DNA from: Bordetella parapertussis
Lineage (GTDB): Bacteria; Pseudomonadota; Gammaproteobacteria; Burkholderiales; SG8-39
Direction of reading: 5' to 3'
Assembly: GCA_945862265.1 (NCBI GenBank)
Contig: CAMAXP010000044.1
Location: 1-41,332 of the forward strand
DNA length: 41,332 bases
Under the pieces are notes generated by a model. The model did no database searches. It worked only from the letters and a program-made list of their open reading frames with translations, and had not been told where the DNA came from. Of the stretch, positions 1 through 8,435 are shown one piece after another (position 1 is the stretch's first letter; each line of letters starts with the position of its first letter). The position numbers and the translations under genes are program-made.

Positions 1-155
1 ACGGGGGCATTTTTGCCGAAACCGTAAAACCCACGCCGCCGTACTAAGCCCGAAAAAGTCAGGAGGTTTTGAGATAAACGGGGGTTGAGACGGTTTTTGC
101 GGAAAAATACCGCGACCGCAGTCAGGAGCTTTTGGCGCTACGCCCCACACGGCGC

Positions 156-188
156 GACCTCCAACGCCGCCTGAGCGGGTTGGAGGTC
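156..188. repeat. Perfect 10-bp stem hairpin
   Basis: GACCTCCAAC (156-165) is followed after 13 bases by its exact reverse complement GTTGGAGGTC (179-188). There is no T-run on either side, so it does not look like an intrinsic terminator. Its layout (pyrimidines-AAC ... GTT-purines) superficially recalls an integron attC, but it is far too short. Role unknown. Confidence 0.6.
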
Positions 189-195
189 TAGGTAC

Positions 196-219
196 TGGCG
201 GGCCAAGGAGGATTCGAAC
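196..219 (-). other. tRNA 3'-end-like fragment (possible att site)
   Basis: Read on the minus strand this is a T-loop core GTTCGAA, a 3' T-stem half TCCTCC, an acceptor-like half TTGGCCCG and a terminal CCA. The matching 5' T-stem is absent: the sequence stops resembling a tRNA immediately upstream of GTTCGAA, and no cloverleaf can be built. Such 3'-terminal tRNA fragments are typically left at the far end of an element integrated into a tRNA gene. The isotype cannot be told from this piece, and chance resemblance is possible. Confidence 0.4.
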
Positions 220-486
220 ACTCAGTAATCCCTACCGATGACATTCGTTGTTTCGCCGGATTGTGGCATTGTGCTTAAATCTGGAAGTAGACGCGTGCAG
301 CCATTGAAGCGCGGTGGTGCTGATAGCCCCAGCAATATGCAGTGGCAGACGATAGAAGCAGCAAAAATCAAAATTTTCGCACGGTTTCTACCCGAGCCAT
401 TGCTGCAGGTCCAAGGCCCTATGCCCCCCCCCGGTGGCTCTAAGCGTTGCTGGGAGGCCTGTGGCGAGCAGGGCATAGATGTCTCT

Positions 487-592
487 ACCGTGCCTATCCG
501 GTTGTCTCCCATACTTCACTAGATGTTGCGTTGGTGCAGACGCTCAGTCCACCACAGGTAGTGCATTTGGGTGACAACCGGATAGGCACGGT
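487..592. repeat. Long inverted repeat, 25-bp arms
   Basis: The arm at 487-506 (ACCGTGCCTATCCGGTTGTC) is exactly reverse-complementary to 573-592. With one mismatch the pairing extends to 487-511 against 568-592, leaving 56 bp between the arms. A 9-bp direct repeat GTCTCTACC sits at both outer ends (481-489 and 591-599), overlapping the arms. No transposase lies between. It could be the ends of a tiny non-autonomous element or two oppositely oriented copies of a repeat; the function is unknown. Confidence 0.6.
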
Positions 593-725
593 CTCTACCA
601 ATCCTTGCCAAACCAGCGCGCCTGAAAGAGGACAGTTTGCCCAGTTACGCGGCATGGGTAGAAGTATGGGTAGGATTTTGGTGAATATTAATTAACTATA
701 ATACTCAATGACTTAGAGATATTAT

Positions 726-813
726 TGGCGGAAGGGGTGGGATTCGAACCCACGAAGGCTTTCACCTTGCCGGTTTTCAAGACCGGTGCAATCGACCACT
801 CTGCCACCCTTCC
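726..813 (-). tRNA. tRNA-Ser (anticodon TGA)
   Basis: The minus strand reads GGAAGGGTGGCAGAGTGGTC from 813 and ends with a T-arm GTGGGTTCGAATCCCAC, the acceptor strand CCCTTCC, discriminator G and an encoded CCA at 728-726. The anticodon stem-loop CCGGTCTTGAAAACCGG places TGA at the anticodon (777-779 on the plus strand), which decodes UCA and related serine codons. The length of 88 nt with an extended variable arm (CAAGGTGAAAGCCTTC) is right for a class II serine tRNA. The gene appears intact. Confidence 0.95.
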
Positions 814-912
814 TTGCTTTCGTACCGAGTGCCCCCATTTTACCTGTCGCCGGCGCGCTCATTGCATTTTGCAATGCGAGTATCCGGCAGGCGTTTCGAC
901 ACACAGAACGGT

Positions 913-940
913 TTGAAACTTCGCCCCGATTTGGTAGTCT
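913..940 (+). promoter_or_regulatory. Putative sigma-70 promoter for the BI-1 gene
   Basis: TTGAAA at 913-918 and TAGTCT at 935-940 are spaced by 16 bp, about 50 bp before the start codon at 990. The -10 is a weak match to consensus, so this is only a candidate. Confidence 0.35.
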
Positions 941-989
941 TAGCACAGAGACGCATTTCCGCGTCCAGTTCCCACAGGAGGGAAGAAGC

Positions 990-1721
990 ATGCAACCCGA
1001 ACTCAAGCCGGTCCCGAACAACGACAGCACCTTTGGCCGCGGCGCCCAGACCTGGGAGACCGCGCAGCCTGTTGCGTCCGATGCACAGAAAGTCCTGCGT
1101 AACACGTACCTGCTCCTCGCCCTGTCCATGGTCCCCACGGTCCTGGGCGCGGTCATCGGCGTGCAGATGAATTTCTCGTTCTTCGCCGGCAGCCCGTTCA
1201 TCGGATTCATGGTCTTCCTCGGCATCGCGTTCGGGTTCTTCTACGGCATCGAGAAAACCAAGAATTCGCCGATGGGCGTGGTGCTGCTGCTCGCGTTCAC
1301 GTTCTTCATGGGCCTGATGCTCTCGCGCCTGCTGGTGCCGATCCTGGGCCTCAAGAACGGCGGCAGCCTGATCGCCTACGCGTTCGGCGGCACGTCGATC
1401 ATCTTCTTCGCCATGGGCACGCTCGCCTCGACCATCAAGAAGGACCTCACCGGCCTGGGCAAATTCCTCTTCGCCGGCGTGATCCTGCTGCTGGTGGCCT
1501 CGGCCGCGAATATCTTCCTGCAGATCCCGGCGATGATGATCGCGATCTCGGTGATCGCGATCGCGATCTTCTCGGCCTTCATCCTGTACGACGTCAACCG
1601 CATCCTCACCGGCGGCGAGACCAACTACATCACGGCGACGCTGTCGATCTACCTGTCCGTATACAACGTGTTCACCAGCCTGCTGAGCCTGCTCGGCATC
1701 ATCGGCGGCGATCGGGACTGA
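990..1721 (+). CDS. Bax inhibitor-1 / YccA family membrane protein
   Basis: The 243-residue product is almost entirely hydrophobic after a roughly 40-residue polar N-terminus. About seven membrane segments follow, starting near LLLALSMVPTVLGAVIG and ending at LSLLGIIGG. This length and layout match the Bax inhibitor-1 family (YccA/YbhL, TMBIM), inner-membrane proteins linked to calcium leak or to regulation of FtsH proteolysis. The family call rests on the topology and on the conserved late segment with LYDVNRI and acidic/Asn-rich loops. The ATG at 990 was chosen because a strong Shine-Dalgarno AGGAGG lies just upstream; longer in-frame extensions run into the tRNA region and look non-coding. 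The gene is monocistronic, ended by a terminator. Confidence 0.88.
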   Translation: MQPELKPVPNNDSTFGRGAQTWETAQPVASDAQKVLRNTYLLLALSMVPTVLGAVIGVQMNFSFFAGSPFIGFMVFLGIAFGFFYGIEKTKNSPMGVVLLLAFTFFMGLMLSRLLVPILGLKNGGSLIAYAFGGTSIIFFAMGTLASTIKKDLTGLGKFLFAGVILLLVASAANIFLQIPAMMIAISVIAIAIFSAFILYDVNRILTGGETNYITATLSIYLSVYNVFTSLLSLLGIIGGDRD

Positions 1722-1747
1722 CCGCACGGCCGGGCGCAGGCCCGCCG

Positions 1748-1776
1748 GAAAAAGGCGCCCCCGGGCGCCTTTTTTA
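1748..1776 (+). terminator. Rho-independent terminator after BI-1 gene
   Basis: A GGCGCCC / GGGCGCC stem (1754-1760, 1763-1769) has a CC loop and is followed by TTTTTT. It is preceded by an A-run, so it could also work in the opposite direction. It begins about 30 bp after the BI-1 stop codon. Confidence 0.85.
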
Positions 1777-1894
1777 TTGCCCACCCCGCCCTCTTTAATG
1801 TACTGGCACTGATACACAAACTGCCAGGAGAGCGGCTCCGGCAGGCGTTTTTTGAAATACAATTCGCCCAATTCAGACTGAGGAACACACCCCC

Positions 1895-3037
1895 ATGGAC
1901 ATCAGCACGACACTGCAGCTGCAATCCCTCGTCCGGGAATCCGGCGAACTCCAAGTCTCGCTCGCGCGCGTCCCTGTCCCCGCCCCGAAGCCGGACGAGG
2001 TGGTCGTGCGCATCGAAGGTGCGCCGCTGAACCCCTCCGACCTCGGCCTGCTCTTCGGTGCCGCCGACATGGCTACGGCACGGTCGTCCGGCAGCCCCGG
2101 CAGCCCCGCCATCACGGCGAGCATCCCGGCGGAGCGCATGCCGGGCATGGCCAGCCGGCTGGGCCAGTCGATGCCGGTCGGCAACGAAGGCGCGGGCGTG
2201 GTGGTGGCGGCCGGTGAGTCGGCCGAAGCGCAGGCCCTGCTGGGTCACACGGTGGCGGTCCTGGGGGGCGCCATGTACACGCAGTACCGCACGCTCAAGG
2301 CGAAGGTCTGCCTTCTGCTGCCCGAAGGCACCACGGCGGCGGAAGGGGCCTCGTGCTTCGTCAACCCGCTCACCTCGCAAGGGATGGTCGAGACCATGCG
2401 CATGGAAGGCCACAAGGCCCTGCTCCATACGGCAGCGGCCTCGAACCTGGGCCAGATGCTCAACCGCATCTGCCTTGCCGACAACGTCGGGCTGGTCAAT
2501 GTCGTGCGCTCACCGGCACAGGCCGCCCTGCTCCGGGCGCAGGGCGCAGTCCACGTCTGCGACTCCAGCGCCGGGACTTTCCTGCAGGACCTGACCGAGG
2601 CGTTGGTCTCCACTGGCGCAACCATCGCGTTCGATGCGGTCGGCGGCGGCCCGCTGGCCGGGCAGATCCTCGGGGCCATGGAAGCCGCGGCCAACCGCAC
2701 GGCCAAGGAGTTCAGCCGGTACGGTTCCGCGGTCCACAAGCAGGTCTACATCTACGGCAACCTCGACACGAGCCCGAGCACGCTCATGCGAAACTACGGC
2801 ATGGCGTGGGGCGTGGGCGGCTGGTACCTCACGCCTTTCCTGCAGAAGATCGGGCGGGAGGGCCAGCAGAAGCTGCGCGCGCGGGTCCTCAGCGAACTGA
2901 AGACGACGTTTGCGAGCCGTTACGCGAAGGAGATCTCCCTCGCCGAAGCCCTGTCGTTGGGCGAAATCGCGGCCTACAACAAGCGCAGCACCGGCGAGAA
3001 GTTCCTCGTCAACCCGAACAAGGGCCTGGCGGCCTGA
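1895..3037 (+). CDS. Zinc-type MDR family oxidoreductase (quinone/enoyl reductase-like)
   Basis: The 380-residue protein has the two-domain layout of the medium-chain dehydrogenase/reductase superfamily. The N-terminal GroES-like half carries PLNPSDLGLLFG (about residues 50-61) and NEGAGVVVAAG, where the substrate domain normally reads G-E-G-x-G. The Rossmann half begins around LLHTAAASNLGQ. There is no typical cysteine/histidine cluster for catalytic zinc, which points to the zinc-independent quinone oxidoreductase or 2-enoyl reductase (ETR) branch using NADPH. The substrate cannot be told. A Ser/Gly/Pro-rich insertion near residues 65-95 is unusual. The start at 1895 follows GAGGA. It converges with the NIPSNAP gene, leaving 12 bp between the stops. 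Confidence 0.8.
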   Translation: MDISTTLQLQSLVRESGELQVSLARVPVPAPKPDEVVVRIEGAPLNPSDLGLLFGAADMATARSSGSPGSPAITASIPAERMPGMASRLGQSMPVGNEGAGVVVAAGESAEAQALLGHTVAVLGGAMYTQYRTLKAKVCLLLPEGTTAAEGASCFVNPLTSQGMVETMRMEGHKALLHTAAASNLGQMLNRICLADNVGLVNVVRSPAQAALLRAQGAVHVCDSSAGTFLQDLTEALVSTGATIAFDAVGGGPLAGQILGAMEAAANRTAKEFSRYGSAVHKQVYIYGNLDTSPSTLMRNYGMAWGVGGWYLTPFLQKIGREGQQKLRARVLSELKTTFASRYAKEISLAEALSLGEIAAYNKRSTGEKFLVNPNKGLAA

Positions 3038-3049
3038 CGAGCGCCCCGC

Positions 3050-3376
3050 TTACTTGAGCTTCGAGTAGGCGGTGGGCGACAGGATCATGTTCTCGATGTT
3101 GGCGACGAGCGGACCGTTCGCCTCGGTGGCGGCACGCGCCTTGATCCATTCAGGGTCGGTGGCGAAGCCGTCCCAGACGCGCTCCCGCTCGGCGAGGTCG
3201 TTCCACTCGAGCAGGTAGTAAAGGTCCTGGTTGCTCGGCCCGATGCGCACGGTCCAGAAGCCCACCGGGCGAAAGCCGTGCTTTTCCCACAGCTTCAGCG
3301 TGACCGTCTCGAAACGCTTGTTGAGTTCCGGCAGACGGCCGGGCATGCATTTGTAGATGCGCAGTTCATGGATCAT
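3050..3376 (-). CDS. NIPSNAP family protein
   Basis: The 108-residue product begins MIHELRIYKC and continues with GRLPELNKRF, HGFRPVGFWTVRIG, YYLLEW and an alpha/beta ferredoxin-like pattern. These are typical of the NIPSNAP domain (dimeric alpha/beta barrel superfamily). The biochemical role of bacterial NIPSNAPs is not established. A strong ribosome site AAGGAGG lies upstream, inside the preceding methyltransferase gene, and the ATGA overlap shows translational coupling to it. It is the last gene of the purL-ridA-methyltransferase series. Confidence 0.88.
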   Translation of the reverse strand: MIHELRIYKCMPGRLPELNKRFETVTLKLWEKHGFRPVGFWTVRIGPSNQDLYYLLEWNDLAERERVWDGFATDPEWIKARAATEANGPLVANIENMILSPTAYSKLK

Positions 3377-4020
3377 CGTGTTTCCTCCTTGGGGACATCG
3401 GGTGACCGGCGCCAGGCGCTCGCCAGCCAGGGTTGCTGCTCCCGTGGCAGGCCGGCGGGACGGTAGTAGTGCTCGAGTTCAGTGAACCCGACGCCGGTCA
3501 TGTAGCGGCGCCAGGCGTCCAGGTCGTGGTAGACGCCATAGCGTCCCTTGTTCCAGCCTTCCTCGTTCGCGCCGCGCGGATTGGAGCTGAACAACACCCC
3601 GCCGGGCTTGAGCGTCCCGTGCAACTGGCCCAGCACGCGCGCAAGTTCGCTCGTCGGCACGTGGAACAAGGAAGCGTTTGCGAACACGCCGTCAAAGCGC
3701 GCCGCCGGCAAGTCGAGGCCCAGGAAATCCTGGTGCCAGACCTCGCAGCCGCTGTGTTCGCGCGCCATGCCGGCGAAGGCCGCGGTCCCGTCGAGGCCCA
3801 CGGCCCGGTGCCCGAGCCTGGCAAATGCGGCCAGGTCGCGCCCCGGCCCGCAGCCGAAATCGAGGATCGCAAAGGGTGGCGGGGCGCCAATGTGGCGCAG
3901 CAACGTCTCGATGTTCTGGCCGACGTCATGGTCAAGCGTGCCTGCCCGGAAGGCTTCGGCGCGCTGCTCGTAATGCAGCAGCGTGCCTTTCGAGATGCCG
4001 CCGGGATCCTCCACCCTCAC
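3373..4020 (-). CDS. Class I SAM-dependent methyltransferase
   Basis: The 215-residue protein carries motif I as ILDFGCGPGRDL (about residues 52-63), an acidic strand-2 end VGLDG, a motif FDGVFANASLFHVP and a post-motif LKPGGVLFSSNPRG. These are the standard pieces of a Rossmann-fold S-adenosylmethionine methyltransferase. The C-terminal HYYRPAGLPREQQPWLASAW is characteristic of a conserved proteobacterial subgroup of unknown substrate. The start is a GTG at 4020, chosen because the conserved region GISKGTLLHYEQRAEAF begins shortly after. The gene lies 15 bp downstream of ridA and overlaps the NIPSNAP start by ATGA. Confidence 0.85.
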   Translation of the reverse strand: MRVEDPGGISKGTLLHYEQRAEAFRAGTLDHDVGQNIETLLRHIGAPPPFAILDFGCGPGRDLAAFARLGHRAVGLDGTAAFAGMAREHSGCEVWHQDFLGLDLPAARFDGVFANASLFHVPTSELARVLGQLHGTLKPGGVLFSSNPRGANEEGWNKGRYGVYHDLDAWRRYMTGVGFTELEHYYRPAGLPREQQPWLASAWRRSPDVPKEETR

Positions 4021-4035
4021 CTGCCGGGCTGCCGG

Positions 4036-4386
4036 TTACTTGGCGGCCACGACCTGGATTTCCACCAGGCAGTTCGGGTCCGCCATCTTCGACTCGACGC
4101 AGGCGCGTGCCGGCAGGTCCTTCCCGCCGGTCCAGGCGTTCCACGACTCGTTCATCAGCGGCCGGTTGCGGATGTCGCTGACCCAGATGGTAGCGGTCAG
4201 GACTTTCGACTTGCCGGAACCGCAGAGCGCCAGCAGGCGGTCGATGGTCGCGAGGATCTGCGCGGCCTGGCCCTTGGCATCCTGCGACTGGTCGTCGGCG
4301 GTAATGCCGGCGAGGTAGACGGTATTGCCGTGCTCGACGGCGCTGCTCAGGATGCCTTTGGATTCATGGCGAACAATCGCGGACAT
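4036..4386 (-). CDS. RidA / YjgF/YER057c/UK114 family protein
   Basis: This 116-residue protein shows the family pattern: GNTVYLAGIT near the N-terminus, QAAQILATIDRLLALCGSGKSKVLTATI in sequence blocks, and a C-terminal ARACVESKMADPNCLVEIQVVA. The penultimate motif contains the arginine (in ARACVE) and glutamate (in LVEIQ) that in RidA bind the carboxylate and water for 2-aminoacrylate hydrolysis. Several YjgF subfamilies lack that activity, so the exact substrate is uncertain. It starts 31 bp after purL with AAGGAG as ribosome site and is probably co-transcribed with purL, which would link imine detoxification with nucleotide metabolism. Confidence 0.88.
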   Translation of the reverse strand: MSAIVRHESKGILSSAVEHGNTVYLAGITADDQSQDAKGQAAQILATIDRLLALCGSGKSKVLTATIWVSDIRNRPLMNESWNAWTGGKDLPARACVESKMADPNCLVEIQVVAAK

Positions 4387-4417
4387 GGGGTTTACTCCTT
4401 CAAGGGTGGAAAAAGCC

Positions 4418-7400
4418 TCAGCCGATGCTGAGGCGGCAATTGCGGAACATGCGCATCCAGGGCGAATCCTCCCCCGAGCGATCGGGAGCCCAGGACATCT
4501 GCACCGAACGGAACACGCGCTCCGGGTGCGGCATCACTACCGTGAACCGGCCGTCCGCCGTGGTCAGGCCGGTAATGCCGTCGGGCGACCCGTTGGGGTT
4601 GCGCGGATAGGTTGTGGCGACCTTGCCGTGATGGTCGACGAAACGCATCGCAACGAGCGCTGCGTCGCGGTGGGCCGGCGTTTCGAACACCGCCCGCCCT
4701 TCGCCGTGCGCGAGCGCTATCGGCATGCGGCTGCCTTCCATGCCGCTGAAGAACAGCGAGGGGCTCCTGGTGATCTCGACTTGCACGAAGCGCGCCTCGA
4801 ACTGCTCGGACCGGTTGCGCAGGAAGGCGGGCCATTGCGCCGCGCCGGGGATGAGTTCCTTCAGCGCGCTCATCATCTGGCAGCCGTTGCAGACACCCAG
4901 CGCGAACGTGTTGCTGCGGCGGAAGAAGGCCTCGAACTCGTCGCGCGCCCGGGGGTTGAACAGAATCGACTTGGCCCACCCCTGCCCGCCGCCGAGGACA
5001 TCGCCGTACGAGAAGCCCCCGCACGCCGCGAAACCGGCGAACGAGGCCAGGCTTGTGCGTCCCGAGATGATGTCGCTCATGTGCACGTCGGCCGCTTCGA
5101 ACCCCGCCCGATGGAACGCCGCGGCCATTTCGACCTGCCCGTTCACGCCCTGCTCCCTGAGGATCGCGATCCTGGGTCGTGCGCCCCTGGCGATGTACGG
5201 GGCCGCAACGTCTTCGGCCGGATCAAATGTGAGCGCGACGGACAGCCCGGGATCGGCGGCGTCGAGCACGCCGTCATATTCTTCCAGGGCGCAGTCGGGG
5301 TTGTCGCGCAAGGCCTGCATCCGCCAGGTGGTCTCCGACCAGGCGCGCTGCAGGTCGACGCGCTTTTCCGCAAAGATGTTCTTGGCGTTGCGCGTGAAGC
5401 GGATCTCGTCCTTGCCGTTGAGGAAGCCGATCAGGCTGGCACAGGCATGCACGCCCTCGGCCCGCAGGATGTCCATCGCCTTCTGCCGGTCGCCGGCGCG
5501 GATCTGCAGGACGGCGCCGAGTTCCTCGGAAAACAGCGCGGCCAGGGCGCGGTCCCGCACCCGCCCGGCAAGCTGCTCCTCGCCTTTGCGCCGGAACCCG
5601 TCCACGTCCTCCGACCAGGCGTCGGACGCGAGCACATCCAGGCTGATCGTGACGCCGCAATGCCCGGCGAACGCCATCTCGCAGACCGTGGCAAACAGTC
5701 CGCCGTCGGAGCGATCGTGATACGCCAGCACAAGGCCCTCTTGCGCCATCTTCTGCACGGCGCGGAAAAAGCCCGTCAGGCGCGCCGGGTCGTCTAGGTC
5801 CGGCGCTTCGGTGCCGAACTCGCTGTAGACCTGCGCGAGGATGCTGCCCCCGAGGCGGTTCCGCCCGCAGCCCAGGTCCAGCATCAGGAGTTCGGTTTCC
5901 CCTGCGTCCGTACGCAAGCGCGGCGTCAGCGTGCCCCGCGCATCGCTTACCGGCGCGAACGCAGTCACCACGAGGGAGAGCGGCGATACGACCTCCTTGC
6001 TCTTGCCGCCTTCGCTCCAGGCCGTACGCATCGACAGCGAATCCTTGCCCACCGGGATGGCCACGCCGATCGCCGGGCACAGGTCGAGCGCAACCGCCTT
6101 CACCGTATCGAACAGGGCTGCGTCCTCCCCGGGGTACCCGGCGGCGGCCATCCAGTTGGCCGAGAGCTTGACCCGGTCGAGCGAATCGATCCGCGCGGCC
6201 GCGAGGTTGGTCAGCGCCTCGCCCACCGCCATGCGCCCCGACACCGGACCGTCGATCAGTGCCAGCGGCGTGCGCTCACCGATCGAATAGGCCTCGCCGG
6301 CATAGCCCTCGAAGTCGAGCAGGGTCACAGCGCAATCAGCGACCGGCACTTGCCAGGGGCCGACGAACGGGTCGCGGGAACACAACCCGCCCACCGTGCG
6401 ATCGCCGATGGACACGAGGAACGTTTTGTCCGCTACTGAAGGATGGCGCAGGACGCGGTAAGCCGCCTCTTTCAGGTCGATGCCGCTGATCTCGAAAGGC
6501 TTGAGGGTCCGGGCGACGCGCTTGACGTCGCGCAGCATCTTGGGCGGCTTGCCCAGCAGGGTTTCCATTGCCAGGTCGACCGGGTTGCCGCCGAGCTGCG
6601 GGTCGGACACCACAAGCTGGCCTTCCGCAGTCGCCGTGCCGAGCACGGCAAACGGGCATCGCTCACGCTCGCAGAGCGCGCGAAACCGCTCGAGGTCCTT
6701 GGGGTCGATGCCGAGGACGTAACGCTCCTGCGCCTCGTTGCACCAGATCTCCCTTGGCGACATGCCGCCGTCCTCGGAAGGGATCGCGCGCAGGTCGAAA
6801 TGCGCGCCCCGGCCGGCACCGTGCGCCAGCTCCGGCATGGCGTTCGACAACCCGCCCGCGCCGACGTCATGGATCGACAGCATCGGGTTGTCCGAACCCA
6901 GTTGCCAACAGCGGTCGATGACTTCCTGCGCGCGTCGCTGGATCTCGGCGTTGCCGCGCTGGACGGAATCGAAGTCGAGGTCTTCGGCATTGGCGCCCGA
7001 GCCCATGCTCGAAGCGGCGCCGCCGCCCATGCCGATCAGCATGCCGGGACCGCCGAGCTGGATCAACAACGTGCCCGCGGGCAGGCCCGACTTGGCCGAT
7101 TGTGCGTCTGCAATGCTGCCAATGCCGCCCGCGAGCATGATGGGCTTGTGGTAGCCGCGCTGCACGCCGCCCACTTCCTGCTCGAAAGCGCGGAAGTACC
7201 CGGCGAGGTTCGGGCGCCCGAATTCGTTGTTGAAGGCCGCCGCACCGATGGGCCCTTCGACCATGATGTCGAGCGCCGACACGATGCGGTCCGGCCGGCC
7301 GTAGTCCGTTTCCTCCCACGGCTGCACGCCCCCTGGAATGCGCAGGTTCGACACCGAGAACCCGGCAAGCCCGGCCTTGGGCTTGGCGCCGCGTCCAGTG

Positions 7401-8368
7401 GCGCCCTCGTCACGGATCTCCCCGCCCGCGCCCGTGGCCGCCCCCGCAAAGGGCGAGATGGCGGTCGGGTGGTTGTGCGTTTCGCACTTCATCACGGTGT
7501 GCGTGAGTTCGGCATGCGGCGCATAGGCCGTGCTTGCGTCGGGATAGAAGCGCTGCGCAATGCGCCCCTCCATGATCGCCGCGTTGTCGGTATAGGCGAG
7601 CACAGTGCCCTGCGGATTCGACGCATGGGTATGCTTGATCATGCCGAACAGTGACCGGTCCTTCTTTTCGCCATCGACGATCCAGTCGGCATTGAAGATC
7701 TTGTGCCGGCAGTGCTCCGAATTGGCCTGCGCGAACATGGTCAGCTCGGCATCGGTCGGATCCCGCCCGAGGACCGCGTAGGCCCTCGCAAGGTAGTCGA
7801 TCTCATCTTCGGAGAGGGCGAGGCCGAGCCTGCCGTTGGCGGCGCCCAGGGCGGCGCGCGGGTCCATGCCGAGGGCAACGGCCCCCAGCGGGCGCGGTGG
7901 CACGTGCGAGAACAGCGCGTCGGCGCCCTCTTCCGAGTCCAGCACGGACTCTGTCATCCTGTCATGCAACAGGGCTGCGAGCGCCTGCCGCTGGGCGGCG
8001 GAAAGCGCGCCCCTTACTTTGAGGACATAGGCCGTGCCCCGCTCAATGCGGCGAACCATGGGCAAGCCGCACTGGCGCGCGATGTCGGTGGCCTTTGAGG
8101 ACCAAGGCGAGATCGTGCCAATGCGGGGAACGACGAGGAACAGGGTCCCCTGGGCGTCGCCGACAGGCGATGCCGCCCCGTAGGTCAGCAGGCGGTCGAG
8201 GAGCTGCGACTGGCTCGGGTCGAGCGCAGCAGTTGTCTCGACGAAATGACGGAACTCGGCCGCAACGCCCTGGATACCGGGCAGGACGGCCCTGAGTTGC
8301 GGGAGGAGCTTGGCGAGGCGGAAATCTGAGAGCGCGCTTGCACCGCGCAGCTTGAGAATCGTGGACAT
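4418..8368 (-). CDS. purL: Phosphoribosylformylglycinamidine synthase (large PurL)
   Basis: PurL converts FGAR, glutamine and ATP to FGAM in purine biosynthesis. The 1316-residue length is that of the single-chain proteobacterial enzyme. Visible parts in order are an N-terminal PurS-like region, a linker with [12 protein letters not shown], two AIR-synthase-type halves ([35 protein letters not shown]), and a C-terminal class I glutamine amidotransferase from about residue 1050. The amidotransferase has the nucleophile in GVCNGCQMM (near residue 1158) and the His-Glu pair in [10 protein letters not shown] (near residue 1281). The gene appears intact. It heads the purL-ridA-methyltransferase-NIPSNAP series, and a perfect TATAAT lies 26 bp before the ATG. 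No obvious Shine-Dalgarno is visible. Confidence 0.97.
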   Translation of the reverse strand: MSTILKLRGASALSDFRLAKLLPQLRAVLPGIQGVAAEFRHFVETTAALDPSQSQLLDRLLTYGAASPVGDAQGTLFLVVPRIGTISPWSSKATDIARQCGLPMVRRIERGTAYVLKVRGALSAAQRQALAALLHDRMTESVLDSEEGADALFSHVPPRPLGAVALGMDPRAALGAANGRLGLALSEDEIDYLARAYAVLGRDPTDAELTMFAQANSEHCRHKIFNADWIVDGEKKDRSLFGMIKHTHASNPQGTVLAYTDNAAIMEGRIAQRFYPDASTAYAPHAELTHTVMKCETHNHPTAISPFAGAATGAGGEIRDEGATGRGAKPKAGLAGFSVSNLRIPGGVQPWEETDYGRPDRIVSALDIMVEGPIGAAAFNNEFGRPNLAGYFRAFEQEVGGVQRGYHKPIMLAGGIGSIADAQSAKSGLPAGTLLIQLGGPGMLIGMGGGAASSMGSGANAEDLDFDSVQRGNAEIQRRAQEVIDRCWQLGSDNPMLSIHDVGAGGLSNAMPELAHGAGRGAHFDLRAIPSEDGGMSPREIWCNEAQERYVLGIDPKDLERFRALCERERCPFAVLGTATAEGQLVVSDPQLGGNPVDLAMETLLGKPPKMLRDVKRVARTLKPFEISGIDLKEAAYRVLRHPSVADKTFLVSIGDRTVGGLCSRDPFVGPWQVPVADCAVTLLDFEGYAGEAYSIGERTPLALIDGPVSGRMAVGEALTNLAAARIDSLDRVKLSANWMAAAGYPGEDAALFDTVKAVALDLCPAIGVAIPVGKDSLSMRTAWSEGGKSKEVVSPLSLVVTAFAPVSDARGTLTPRLRTDAGETELLMLDLGCGRNRLGGSILAQVYSEFGTEAPDLDDPARLTGFFRAVQKMAQEGLVLAYHDRSDGGLFATVCEMAFAGHCGVTISLDVLASDAWSEDVDGFRRKGEEQLAGRVRDRALAALFSEELGAVLQIRAGDRQKAMDILRAEGVHACASLIGFLNGKDEIRFTRNAKNIFAEKRVDLQRAWSETTWRMQALRDNPDCALEEYDGVLDAADPGLSVALTFDPAEDVAAPYIARGARPRIAILREQGVNGQVEMAAAFHRAGFEAADVHMSDIISGRTSLASFAGFAACGGFSYGDVLGGGQGWAKSILFNPRARDEFEAFFRRSNTFALGVCNGCQMMSALKELIPGAAQWPAFLRNRSEQFEARFVQVEITRSPSLFFSGMEGSRMPIALAHGEGRAVFETPAHRDAALVAMRFVDHHGKVATTYPRNPNGSPDGITGLTTADGRFTVVMPHPERVFRSVQMSWAPDRSGEDSPWMRMFRNCRLSIG

Positions 8369-8393
8369 CGCGGGCTGGGGCCGGTAAAGCTGA

Positions 8394-8399
8394 ATTATA
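8394..8399 (-). promoter_or_regulatory. Putative -10 box of purL
   Basis: The minus strand reads TATAAT about 26 bp upstream of the purL ATG, in the 67-bp gap between purL and the upstream repeat-protein gene. No good -35 hexamer is visible 16-18 bp further upstream. No PurR operator was recognised. Confidence 0.45.
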
Positions 8400-8435
8400 C
8401 CCGCTCGGACCGTCCCGCTCCCTTGGGTGAGCTAC

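Larger units (their letters stand above)
1..725. other. Gene-poor left margin
   Basis: No reading frame here has a recognisable product. The open frames on both strands are short and share a GDNRIGT peptide only because they read the two arms of an inverted repeat. The stretch contains an imperfect 15-bp direct repeat (57-71 and 120-134, one mismatch), a perfect 10-bp hairpin, a tRNA-3'-end-like fragment and a 25-bp inverted repeat, all before the intact tRNA-Ser. It is less GC-rich than the neighbouring core. Inference: remnant or edge of a mobile element lying mostly to the left. Confidence 0.5.

Noticed and set aside
156..188. Hairpin considered as an integron attC site
   Set aside because: The outer bases resemble R''/R' boxes only partly (CTCCAAC and GTTGGAG break the consensus at one position each), the whole is 33 bp, shorter than known attC sites, and there is no integron integrase or cassette array.
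222..695. Short opposite-strand frames sharing the peptide GDNRIGT as possible duplicated genes
   Set aside because: The shared peptide is the translation of the two arms of the inverted repeat. The rest of each frame is unrelated and has no gene-like features.
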